8,548 nucleotides of DNA from Chloroflexota bacterium (GTDB lineage: Bacteria; Chloroflexota; Anaerolineae; Anaerolineales; Villigracilaceae). Below, in pieces: positions 1 to 6,367 of the stretch (position 1 is its first letter; every line of letters starts with the position of its first letter). The stretch is taken from the NCBI GenBank assembly GCA_021796315.1, contig JAJYOH010000235.1:1-8548 (forward strand). Direction: 5' to 3'. The notes under the pieces are model-generated. The model saw nothing but the letters and a program-made list of their open reading frames with translations. It had not been told where the DNA came from and ran no database searches. A program made the translations under genes and the position numbers.

Positions 1-252
1 TTGCTCAACCAGTTTCTGCCAGCAACGATTGACACAGACCGCATCCGCGAACTTCAATCTTTCCGCGCCCAAAAGAACGGCACGACAATGGAACAGGAAC
101 TCGCCGTGGATGCGCAAAAAAGCGTCTTCGGACGCATTGGCCGCGCCGATGAATTCGCCAACGCGGCAGTTTTCCTGCTTTCGCCAGCCGCCTCGTATCT
201 CACCGGCGTAATGTTGACCGTTGATGGCGGACAATATAAATCCACGTTTTAG
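1..252 (+). CDS. SDR-family oxidoreductase, C-terminal fragment (5' end outside window)
   Basis: This is the last 83 codons of a short-chain dehydrogenase/reductase, ending in TAG at 250-252. The C-terminus reads [20 protein letters not shown], then a segment ending [12 protein letters not shown]. This is the hallmark end of classical SDRs such as 3-oxoacyl-ACP reductases: the G-R-x-G-x-x-x-E/D-x-A-x-x-x-x-F-L-x-S segment followed by the TG-x-x-L-x-V-D-G-G strand and turn that completes the Rossmann fold. The catalytic Ser-Tyr-Lys triad and the NAD(P)-binding glycine motif would lie upstream and are not seen. Position 1 happens to be TTG, but the family is about 250 residues long, so this is not taken as the true start. 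The substrate cannot be told from this part. The gene is followed directly by a hairpin terminator. Confidence 0.8.
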   Translation: MLNQFLPATIDTDRIRELQSFRAQKNGTTMEQELAVDAQKSVFGRIGRADEFANAAVFLLSPAASYLTGVMLTVDGGQYKSTF

Positions 253-278
253 CAAAATAGCATAATTAAAAATGAATG

Positions 279-315
279 CACAATAAACCCGGATTTAGAA
301 TCCGGGTTTATTGTG
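279..315 (+). terminator. Perfect 17-bp hairpin after the SDR gene
   Basis: Bases 279-295 pair perfectly with 299-315 around the three-base loop TAG. The stem has a CCCGG core and an A/T-rich base, so the right arm ends in TTTATTGTG and the T-rich stretch lies inside the stem. It begins 26 bases after the SDR stop, which suits a terminator for that gene. The hairpin ends only 14 bases before the murJ ATG, so any murJ promoter must overlap it. Confidence 0.7.
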
Positions 316-316
316 G

Positions 317-322
317 TTAAAT
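317..322 (+). promoter_or_regulatory. Candidate -10 box of a leaderless murJ promoter
   Basis: TTAAAT (4 of 6 matches to TATAAT) is followed by seven bases and then the murJ ATG, which would put the transcript start at or next to the A of ATG. A weak -35-like TTTAGA (294-299, 4 of 6 matches to TTGACA) lies 17 bases upstream, inside the hairpin. There is no Shine-Dalgarno sequence before the ATG. The spacing and the CCC just before ATG match the stronger box at 1876-1881, which is the main support. Confidence 0.4.
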
Positions 323-329
323 ATCACCC

Positions 330-1868
330 ATGAAGAAATTATCCTTCCTCACTCGCATTTCGCTCCTGCTTGGATTCCTTTTTACACTCGACAAAATATT
401 AGCTTTCGCCCGCGCCATTATCATCGCGCGCACATTCAATCTTTCATTTGAACTGGATGCGTTCAATGTTGCCAATAACCTTCCTGATCTATTGGCCGCA
501 TTGATCTCCGGCGGTGCATTGGCAATGGCCTTCATCCCGGTGTTGACTCAAACGCTGACGATAGAAGGCCGCGCAAAAACCTGGGATTTATTTTCGCGCG
601 TTGCCAATCTGGCCTTCATTGCCACCGGCCTGCTCGCAATCGTCATCGCCATCTTTGCGAATCAAATCGTCCAACTCTGGATCGCACCCGGTTTCAACGT
701 GGATCAACGACAAGTCATTGCCAACCTGATGCGTTTCGATTTGATCGCCACTTTCATTTTCTCGATCAGCGGACTCGTCATCGCTGGTCTCCAGGCAAAT
801 CAACATTTCCTTTTGCCGGCGCTTGCGCCAATCTTTTATAACATTGGGCAAATTTTCGGCGCACTGGTTCTCGCGCCGAAAACGCCTTACACTTTTGGTC
901 CAATCACTTTCCCCGCATTTGGTCTCGGCGTGTACGGTCTGGTTTACGGCGTCATCCTCGGCGCGGCCATGCACCTCGCCATTCAAATTCCGGGCCTCAT
1001 TCATTACGGTTTCCGCTGGACGCCATCCATCAAAATCAATGATCCAGCCGTCATCGAAGTATTCAAAGTTGTCGGCCCGCGTTTGCTGACCGTCTTCGGT
1101 GTGCAATTGATGTTCGTGGCGCGCGACAACCTCGCTTCACGTCTCGGACAGACCGGCGCAATCTCATCGCTGACTTACGGCTGGATGATCATGCAGGTGC
1201 CTGAGACTTTACTTGGGACAGCCATCGCGACCGCCATGCTCCCGACTCTTTCAGAATTCGCGGCGCGCGCCGACTGGAGCGGATTCCGTCAAACGATCGA
1301 CAAGGCGCTCCAGGTCTTGATCGCGTTAACCCTGCCTGCCGGGGCGATCATGGCAGCGGGAATGCACCCATTGCTCCGCGCCGCCTTCCACTTTGACGAA
1401 GCTGGCACAACCCTGATGACCACCACTGCCCGCGTCTACATGCTGACGTTATGCGGTTATGCCATCCAGGAAATTGCAGCGCGCGCTTTGTATGCCCGTA
1501 AAGAAGCGCTCATTCCCCTGGCAACCATTTTTATTCGATTGGCGGTCTATTTGGGAATCGGAATCTCGGCACTGGCATTCTTCCGTTCGATCGGCGCGCC
1601 AGCCATTGCAGTGGCAGAACTTTCATTGACGGTGGAAGCCGTAATTATGTTCGTGATTCTGAATCGGCGCATGCATGAGCCGCTCAGTATTAACGGCGCA
1701 CTGCTCAAAGGGTTGGTCGCAGCTTTATTTGGCGGCGGCACGGCTTACGGTCTGGCTGTGATGCTTCCAGGCAGTGCAGTGGCCACCGCCATCATCGGCA
1801 TGATCGTTGGCACAATCATCGCGCTTGCCATCGTCCACAAAGAGTTCCGTCTTCTTTTCAATTTATGA
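330..1868 (+). CDS. murJ: MurJ/MviN family lipid II flippase
   Basis: This 512-residue, almost wholly hydrophobic protein matches the MurJ (MviN) branch of the MOP exporter superfamily in length and layout; family members carry about 14 transmembrane helices and flip lipid-linked peptidoglycan precursor across the inner membrane. The N-terminal landmark is visible at residues 42-70: LDAFNVANNLPDLL, then a segment with SGGALAMAFIPV. It corresponds to the family's DAF...(R/N)xPNLLR...EGALsxAFVPV region, with Asp43 in the conserved place. The second-half signature is also present: an RDNLAS segment, the stretch LTYGWMIMQVPETLLGTAIA, then TAMLPTLSEFA. The start at 330 leaves the family-typical N-terminus intact, and no SD is seen. 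The TGA stop overlaps an ATG of the next gene at 1865. The role in lipid II export is inferred from family, and related polysaccharide flippases of the same fold are the main alternative. Confidence 0.85.
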   Translation: MKKLSFLTRISLLLGFLFTLDKILAFARAIIIARTFNLSFELDAFNVANNLPDLLAALISGGALAMAFIPVLTQTLTIEGRAKTWDLFSRVANLAFIATGLLAIVIAIFANQIVQLWIAPGFNVDQRQVIANLMRFDLIATFIFSISGLVIAGLQANQHFLLPALAPIFYNIGQIFGALVLAPKTPYTFGPITFPAFGLGVYGLVYGVILGAAMHLAIQIPGLIHYGFRWTPSIKINDPAVIEVFKVVGPRLLTVFGVQLMFVARDNLASRLGQTGAISSLTYGWMIMQVPETLLGTAIATAMLPTLSEFAARADWSGFRQTIDKALQVLIALTLPAGAIMAAGMHPLLRAAFHFDEAGTTLMTTTARVYMLTLCGYAIQEIAARALYARKEALIPLATIFIRLAVYLGIGISALAFFRSIGAPAIAVAELSLTVEAVIMFVILNRRMHEPLSINGALLKGLVAALFGGGTAYGLAVMLPGSAVATAIIGMIVGTIIALAIVHKEFRLLFNL

Positions 1869-1875
1869 GTCACGG

Positions 1876-1881
1876 TATAAT
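1876..1881 (+). promoter_or_regulatory. Perfect TATAAT -10 box, candidate leaderless promoter
   Basis: An exact TATAAT is followed by the seven bases TACGCCC and then ATG at 1889. Standard spacing puts transcription start at 1888-1889, on the initiation codon itself. No good -35 box is seen 16-18 bases upstream (the region is T/C-rich), and no SD precedes either candidate ATG. The box lies just after the murJ stop and decides in favour of the 1889 start over 1865. Confidence 0.5.
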
Positions 1882-1888
1882 TACGCCC

Positions 1889-2902
1889 ATGTCTGAAGAA
1901 CCCGATAAAACACAAGAAGTTCAACCCATAAAAGAAGACGACACCCAGCCGCTTAAGCCCGTCAAACCGGCCCCGCGCTGGCGTTCGATCCTGCTGACAA
2001 TTCTCGGCGTTATTATTCTGCTTGCCCTCGGCGGCTATGGCGGATTCCAAAGTGGAATCGGCGTTCGCAAAAATGCGGCATCGCAAGTCATAACCAAGCA
2101 ACTGACCGAGCAATTCCAATTCGCGCTGGTGGATGAGCAATTCGGCCGTTACGATGCGGCCAGGCAGCGTCTCGAGTTCATCATCCAAAATAATTCGAGT
2201 TTCCCCGGCGCACAAAATGAGCTGGCAAAGGTGTTGGTGCAAATGACCATTCCAACCGTCACGCCGACGCCGACCTTGACTCCCACGCCCGATGTACGCG
2301 GTTCGCAGGCTCTATTTTCCACTGCCCAGCAATTGATCGCGGCTGGCAGGTGGAGCGATGCGTTGACAGAACTCGATCAACTCCGCAAAGAAGGCCCAAC
2401 CTTCAACACATCCCAAGTGGATGGCATGTATTATTTTGCCCTGCGCAATTATGGCGTGGACTTGATCACAAAGGAAGGCAACCTGGAAGGCGGCGTCTAC
2501 CAGTTGACATTGGCCGAGCGCTTTGCTCCGCTCGAACGGGAAGCCAGCGGTTTGCGCGAAGGCGCACGCGCCTATATTCAAGCCTCCAGCTTTTTCGGTG
2601 TCGATTGGGCGCAGGCGGTTAATTATTTCGCACAAGTCGCAAGCGGCTGGCCGTCCATGTGGGATGGAACCATGAGCGCCTCACAACGATATCAAATATC
2701 TTTGATGCGCTACGGCGATCTGTTGTTCGCGCGGAATCAATTTTGCGATGCCGTACAACAATATCAGACCGCACAAGGCATCGGCAACCTCGATAAGGCG
2801 GCAACTAATAATTTTAACCAGGCCTACCAGACGTGCTATCCGCCTACCGAGACGCCAGCGCCAACTACAGTTGTTGTACCAACCGACACACCCACTCCAT
2901 AA
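1889..2902 (+). CDS. Single-pass membrane protein with TPR-like helices and Thr-Pro linkers
   Basis: From the preferred ATG at 1889 the protein has 337 residues. Residues 1-30 are charged and Pro-rich (cytoplasmic), and 32-52 form one transmembrane helix (SILLTILGVIILLALGGYGG). Residues about 66-118 are helical and TPR-like. A Thr-Pro linker (VTPTPTLTPTPD) spans about 124-135, and 138-318 is a second helical, TPR-like region with phrases such as RWSDALTELDQL and QFCDAVQQYQTAQ. The C-terminus is again Pro-Thr-rich. Two cysteines (286 and 316) could pair outside the cell. The topology suggests a mostly extracytoplasmic scaffold near the envelope; no enzymatic motif is seen and the function is unknown. 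An in-frame ATG at 1865 overlaps the murJ stop as ATGA and would add eight residues. The TATAAT seven bases before 1889 favours the shorter form. The next gene starts five bases downstream. Confidence 0.8.
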   Translation: MSEEPDKTQEVQPIKEDDTQPLKPVKPAPRWRSILLTILGVIILLALGGYGGFQSGIGVRKNAASQVITKQLTEQFQFALVDEQFGRYDAARQRLEFIIQNNSSFPGAQNELAKVLVQMTIPTVTPTPTLTPTPDVRGSQALFSTAQQLIAAGRWSDALTELDQLRKEGPTFNTSQVDGMYYFALRNYGVDLITKEGNLEGGVYQLTLAERFAPLEREASGLREGARAYIQASSFFGVDWAQAVNYFAQVASGWPSMWDGTMSASQRYQISLMRYGDLLFARNQFCDAVQQYQTAQGIGNLDKAATNNFNQAYQTCYPPTETPAPTTVVVPTDTPTP

Positions 2903-2907
2903 CTTTA

Positions 2908-3414
2908 ATGCCTGCTATTCCATCCTGGGCATTGGCGCTAACTTTCTGGCTCCACATGCTTGCAACTGTGACGCTGGTCGGGAGTTTGGCCGCGATCCCG
3001 GCGCTGATCCTGCCCGTTGCCAAGCACACACTCAAACCTGTTGACCAATTGTCTCTCATTGCAGCCGTGCAAAAGCGGCTGGAGCCGGTGGTCTGGTTTT
3101 GCATCAGTCTCCTGATCGCAACCGGGTTATTTCAGATGAGCGTCAATATTCACTACGATGGCTTTCTTTCAACGAGCACGCAGTGGTCGCTTTCTCTCCT
3201 GATCAAACACGGATTGGTGATAATCATGATCGTAGTCAACGCCGTGCAAACATGGGAGGTCCTGCCATCCATCCAGCGCGCACTGATGAAAAAGGATAAA
3301 ACAAGCCACGAAGAGGCGGCAAAATTACAACAACGCGAGACCTGGCTAATACGCGCAAATTTAGCGCTTGCTGTTCTGATCCTGCTCGCGACAGCATTTG
3401 CAAGAGCGTCATAA
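2908..3414 (+). CDS. CopD-like four-helix membrane protein
   Basis: The protein has 168 residues and four predicted membrane helices at about 8-37, 61-78, 95-113 and 147-166. It resembles the CopD/DUF2269-type integral membrane family. His16 lies in helix 1 (FWLHMLATVTLVGSLAAIP) and His101 in helix 3 (LLIKHGLVIIMIV), placed as in families where such histidines bind metal or heme. A charged loop (about 127-146, KKDKTSHEEAAKLQQRE) separates helices 3 and 4. The ATG at 2908 is chosen because it lies five bases after the preceding stop and leads straight into helix 1. An open frame from 2833 would only translate the neighbour's Thr-Pro tail out of frame. No SD is seen, so translation probably depends on coupling with the gene before it. 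A copper-related role is family inference only. Confidence 0.7.
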   Translation: MPAIPSWALALTFWLHMLATVTLVGSLAAIPALILPVAKHTLKPVDQLSLIAAVQKRLEPVVWFCISLLIATGLFQMSVNIHYDGFLSTSTQWSLSLLIKHGLVIIMIVVNAVQTWEVLPSIQRALMKKDKTSHEEAAKLQQRETWLIRANLALAVLILLATAFARAS

Positions 3415-3450
3415 AAAATCATGGCGGCCTGACAGTCGCCATGATTTTTT
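3413..3450. terminator. Bidirectional terminator between convergent genes
   Basis: Bases 3413-3426 pair perfectly (14 bp) with 3437-3450 around a 10-base loop. The left arm opens with A6 and the right arm closes with T6, so on either strand the GC-containing stem is followed by a U-tract. The stop of the CopD-like gene (TAA, 3412-3414) and that of the glycosyltransferase gene (3449-3451 on the minus strand) both overlap the arms. Confidence 0.85.
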
Positions 3451-4933
3451 ATCTGGGGGATTTAAAGAATTGACCTGGCTCGTCAGTGTAATAATAAACA
3501 ATATTCCTGCCGGGATAATCCTGCGCCAGAACATCGTCATTGCCGCGCGAAAGCACGAAGATAAATGGCGATGTCAGGTTTGCATTTTGCAGTTCCAACA
3601 GGCCGCCATATTCCGTCCAGCTTTTTTGAAAATGCACAATGACCAGTGCAGGCGCCAGCTCTTTCGCCTGTTCTGTTTCAAAGGGAGCAAGCATGGCACG
3701 ATTGATTCCATAAAGGTCTGTCATTTCATTCAAACGCTTTGGCAGGTAAACGATCAAGTTATAACCAATTAGAAAAACGCCCAACAAGAGCGTGGCAGAC
3801 TGCATCCATTTGCGGAGGCGGCCTTCTCTTGCAACCCGCTCCGCCAGCCAAAACATTCCCGCCGCACTGACCAACGTCAGGCTAAAGAAGCCTTCGTAAT
3901 AATAACGCGGACCATATAAATCCGAGCCGATCCAATAAGCCATGTACAACAAAACGATCGAGGGAAAAACCAACGCCGCCAGCCAGGCGCGCACGTTGCG
4001 TCCCAGCGCCAAAACGCCAAAAGGCAGGAACAGCCACGAGGCGTTTCCCCACCCAAAGAAATCACCCCAACCCGCCTTGAAACTAACCTTAAGATTCACC
4101 CATGCCCAATGCAGGCTGTGTCCGCCCGCCTGTCGCCCAAAGCCTTCGCCAAATCCGATCTTGTCGTACTTCCACCACAACGTGTAAGGATTCAACATTG
4201 GGTCGCCGGTCACGGCAAACTGCCAGAGCGGAACCAAAGATGCGACGAAGGCCGCCAGCAGGCCAATCGTCAAGACTTTGAAGCGTGTGGATTTGTCGCC
4301 GCGAATCAATAAAATGATCCCATGGACGAAGAATGGCAATCCAACGCCGATGGCAGTCAACGGGCGCGTCATTGCCAGGACCCCCAGGCTGAGTCCCGCG
4401 ACTGAAACCGTCAGCCACGCTGGGAGTTTTTTGTTTGCATCAAACGAATCAAGCCACCCTAAAACAAAAGCCAGGCTCAAAAACAGCGACCACGGATGCG
4501 ACAGCAGCGAACCGGAGTTCATCAAAAAAAAAGGCGAGGCAGCCATGAGCGCCGCCGATAACAGTGCGACGCGCTCATCGAAAACCTTTTTGCCAAGCAG
4601 ATAAGTCAACCAAACCCCAAGCCCAGACAGAATCGGATTAACCCAGGTCTGTGCGTGAAGCAACATACCCAGCGCCAGCATCAACGGCCAGCCGAGCGGA
4701 TACTTTCCAAAACGCTGACCGTTGTAATCCACTACAAACGGCACTAAAAAATTTTTCGCGTCTGCGGGGGATGGAAGCATGACCTTGCCCTGCGCCAAAA
4801 CCTGCGCCTGCCAGACATAAGCCATCTCGTCTTCAATGTGTGGCATTTGTTCGTAGATGCGCACAGAGACAAGATATGCCGCGGCGATGGCGACCAGACT
4901 GATGAAGAGGGCGATGCGATCAAAACGATTCAT
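3449..4933 (-). CDS. GT-C / family 39 glycosyltransferase, membrane-bound
   Basis: This polytopic membrane protein (494 residues from the ATG at 4933) has the layout of family 39 GT-C glycosyltransferases, relatives of protein O-mannosyltransferases and ArnT, which use polyprenyl-phosphate sugars on the outer face of the membrane. After the first helix (about 7-24) comes the acidic luminal motif PHIEDEMAYVWQAQ (Glu34, Asp35, Glu36), where this family keeps its catalytic Asp/Glu. A GKYPLGWPLML segment and about ten further hydrophobic helices follow, then a C-terminal soluble region of about 100 residues ending in a YYYTDEPGQFF segment. The sugar and acceptor cannot be told. The frame stays open to a TTG at 4987, which would overlap rimO by 26 bases. 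ATG 4933 is preferred because it starts just before the first helix, and the added 18 residues would come mostly from a heptamer repeat. A T9 tract (4524-4532) is read through in frame. Confidence 0.8.
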   Translation of the reverse strand: MNRFDRIALFISLVAIAAAYLVSVRIYEQMPHIEDEMAYVWQAQVLAQGKVMLPSPADAKNFLVPFVVDYNGQRFGKYPLGWPLMLALGMLLHAQTWVNPILSGLGVWLTYLLGKKVFDERVALLSAALMAASPFFLMNSGSLLSHPWSLFLSLAFVLGWLDSFDANKKLPAWLTVSVAGLSLGVLAMTRPLTAIGVGLPFFVHGIILLIRGDKSTRFKVLTIGLLAAFVASLVPLWQFAVTGDPMLNPYTLWWKYDKIGFGEGFGRQAGGHSLHWAWVNLKVSFKAGWGDFFGWGNASWLFLPFGVLALGRNVRAWLAALVFPSIVLLYMAYWIGSDLYGPRYYYEGFFSLTLVSAAGMFWLAERVAREGRLRKWMQSATLLLGVFLIGYNLIVYLPKRLNEMTDLYGINRAMLAPFETEQAKELAPALVIVHFQKSWTEYGGLLELQNANLTSPFIFVLSRGNDDVLAQDYPGRNIVYYYTDEPGQFFKSPR

Positions 4934-4935
4934 GA

Positions 4936-4977
4936 TGAAGTCACGAAGTATGTGATACGGATTACGTAATGCGTAAT
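4936..4977 (-). repeat. Degenerate ATTACGT heptamer array
   Basis: On the minus strand, six consecutive seven-base units run from 4977 down to 4936. The first is ATTACGC and the second ATTACGT; the rest decay (AATCCGT, then ATCACAT, then ACTTCGT, then GACTTCA). The array covers the last codons of rimO, its stop and the gap before the glycosyltransferase ATG. ATTACGTAAT at 4961-4970 is also a perfect 10-bp palindrome. It resembles short tandem heptamer repeats seen in other bacterial genomes; a regulatory role is not evident. Confidence 0.5.
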
Positions 4978-6365
4978 AAAGGTTCAACCACTGGAATTCC
5001 CGTTAAATCGTAGGCCATCGCTCCGGTAATTTTTACAGGAATGATCTCGCCGATTTTTGCCTTGCCTTCGACAAGCACCATGCCGTCGATCTCCGGCGCA
5101 TCGCGGTAGGAACGGCCAATGGAAATTTCCTTGTCGCGGCCTTCTATCAAAACATCCAAAGTTTTACCGACATAAGCCTGGTTGATCTGGAGCGAAATAT
5201 TTTGTTGAAGTTCCATCAATCGCTCGTAGCGTTCCTGTTTGACTTTCGCTGGAACGGGGTCACCGAGCGGCTCGGAAGTTGTGCCCGGCTCGAACGAAAA
5301 CTGGAATGCGCCGACGCGGTCGAAACGAATCTCGTTCACGAAATCAATCAGCGATTGGAATTCTGCATCCGTCTCACCGGGATAACCGACAATGAACGTG
5401 GTGCGGATGGAAAGATTCGGAATCGTCGAACGCATTTTGCCAAGGGTTCTGTGAACCCAATCGATGTTCGAGGGACGCTTCATGCGATACAAAGTTTTCG
5501 GGTCGGCATGTTGGAGAGGCATGTCGAGATACGGCAAAACCTGTTTACGCGTCGCCATGACTTCGATCAGGCGATCCGTCACGTAGCCGGGATAGGCATA
5601 CATGATTCGAATCCAATCCAGCCCCCCCTCACCCCTATCCCCTCTCCCAAAATTGGGAGAGGGGGATTCATTTGCAACTTCATCACACAATCTTTCGAGC
5701 AGAACCGCCAACCCATCTTTAATTCCAAGGTCGTGACCGTAATCGGTGGTGTCTTGTGCGATCAAAACCAATTCGCGCACGCCGCTGTCATGCAAGCGAC
5801 GCGCTTCGTTGATGATCGTCTCAATCGGGCGGCTGACCGCCGTGCCTTTGATGAGCGGAATGGCGCAAAATGCGCATGGACGACGGCAACCGTCAGCGAT
5901 CTTGAGATAGGCCGAAGTGCCGGCCACGCTCGCTCGAACGGTATCCGCTTCGTCGGTCCCGACGGTAGCGGCTTCTGTCGGCAGGTGATAGATCGGTTCG
6001 GGATGAGGTTCCTTGCGAAGTTCGCGCACGACTTGCACAATGTCCATCCAGCGGCGCGTGCCGAGAATGCCATCAATGCCCGAAACTTGCTGTGCAACTT
6101 CAACGCCGTAACGCTGGGTCAAGCAGCCGGCCGCGATCAAAAGCTGGCCGTTGCGTTTGCTTTCGGAAAGCTCGCGCAAAACATCCAGCGACTCTTGTTT
6201 GGCGGGACCGATAAATCCACAGGTGTTTACGATCAAGACATTCGCTTTAGCTGGGTCATCAACGGCGCGATAACCGTCACGCAACAATAATTGCGCCATT
6301 GAATCTGAGTCAACGGTATTCTTGGCACAGCCAAGTGAAACAAGATGGAACGTATTTGAAGCCAA
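4962..6365 (-). CDS. rimO: Ribosomal protein S12 methylthiotransferase RimO
   Basis: RimO is a radical-SAM enzyme with two [4Fe-4S] clusters that methylthiolates the conserved aspartate of ribosomal protein S12. The 467-residue product has all family parts. The N-terminal MTTase domain carries Cys13 (SLGCAKN), Cys49 (NTCGFI) and Cys81 (AAGCLTQRY). The radical-SAM motif C-x3-C-x2-C is at Cys160, Cys164 and Cys167 (DGCRRPCAFCAIPLIKG). A TIM-barrel core includes PLQHADPKTLYRMKR and TTFIVGYPGET, and a C-terminal TRAM domain spans about 396-457. SLGCAKN and the RRPCAFC context point to RimO rather than MiaB. The start is TTG at 6365, just before the family N-terminus FHLVSLGC and six bases after GGAGG, two bases after the upstream stop. 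The protein is some 25 residues longer than E. coli RimO, partly because of an in-frame palindromic insert (about residues 234-248) in a variable stretch before WIRIMYAYPG. All catalytic residues are kept, so it should be active. Confidence 0.93.
   Translation of the reverse strand: MASNTFHLVSLGCAKNTVDSDSMAQLLLRDGYRAVDDPAKANVLIVNTCGFIGPAKQESLDVLRELSESKRNGQLLIAAGCLTQRYGVEVAQQVSGIDGILGTRRWMDIVQVVRELRKEPHPEPIYHLPTEAATVGTDEADTVRASVAGTSAYLKIADGCRRPCAFCAIPLIKGTAVSRPIETIINEARRLHDSGVRELVLIAQDTTDYGHDLGIKDGLAVLLERLCDEVANESPSPNFGRGDRGEGGLDWIRIMYAYPGYVTDRLIEVMATRKQVLPYLDMPLQHADPKTLYRMKRPSNIDWVHRTLGKMRSTIPNLSIRTTFIVGYPGETDAEFQSLIDFVNEIRFDRVGAFQFSFEPGTTSEPLGDPVPAKVKQERYERLMELQQNISLQINQAYVGKTLDVLIEGRDKEISIGRSYRDAPEIDGMVLVEGKAKIGEIIPVKITGAMAYDLTGIPVVEPLLRIT
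5621..5666 (-). repeat. Palindromic mini-element inserted in frame within rimO
   Basis: Bases 5639-5650 pair perfectly (12 bp) with 5653-5664 around the two-base loop AA. The adjoining 5621-5638 is a C-rich arm on the plus strand. Read with rimO it gives SPSPNFGRGDRGEGG, a Gly/Pro/Arg-rich low-complexity peptide unlike the rest of the enzyme. The opposite strand gives LTPIPSPKIGRG. Peptides of this type recur in unrelated predicted bacterial proteins as translations of dispersed palindromic repeats. Confidence 0.65.
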
Positions 6366-6367
6366 AA

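Noticed and set aside
588..1106. Minus-strand open frame of 172 codons inside murJ
   Set aside because: Its product is Asp/Glu/Asn-rich with no fold signal. It mirrors the hydrophobic codons of murJ and has no promoter or RBS.
2833..2907. Longer N-terminus for the CopD-like protein
   Set aside because: The extra 25 residues are the out-of-frame reading of the neighbour's Thr-Pro tail and end just before a natural helix start at ATG 2908.
4524..4532. T9 tract in the glycosyltransferase gene as a second slippage site
   Set aside because: The frame continues correctly on both sides (SPFFLMNSG within a membrane helix), and shifted frames give no sensible product, so there is no sign of use.
4934..4987. 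Upstream TTG start for the glycosyltransferase
   Set aside because: It would overlap rimO by 26 bases, has no SD, and the added residues come mostly from the heptamer repeat; ATG 4933 fits the family N-terminus better.
5202..6290. A 362-codon open frame on the plus strand opposite rimO
   Set aside because: It lies wholly antisense to a rimO gene with all catalytic motifs, and its translation has no recognisable domain. Strongly biased rimO codons leave the opposite frame free of stops.
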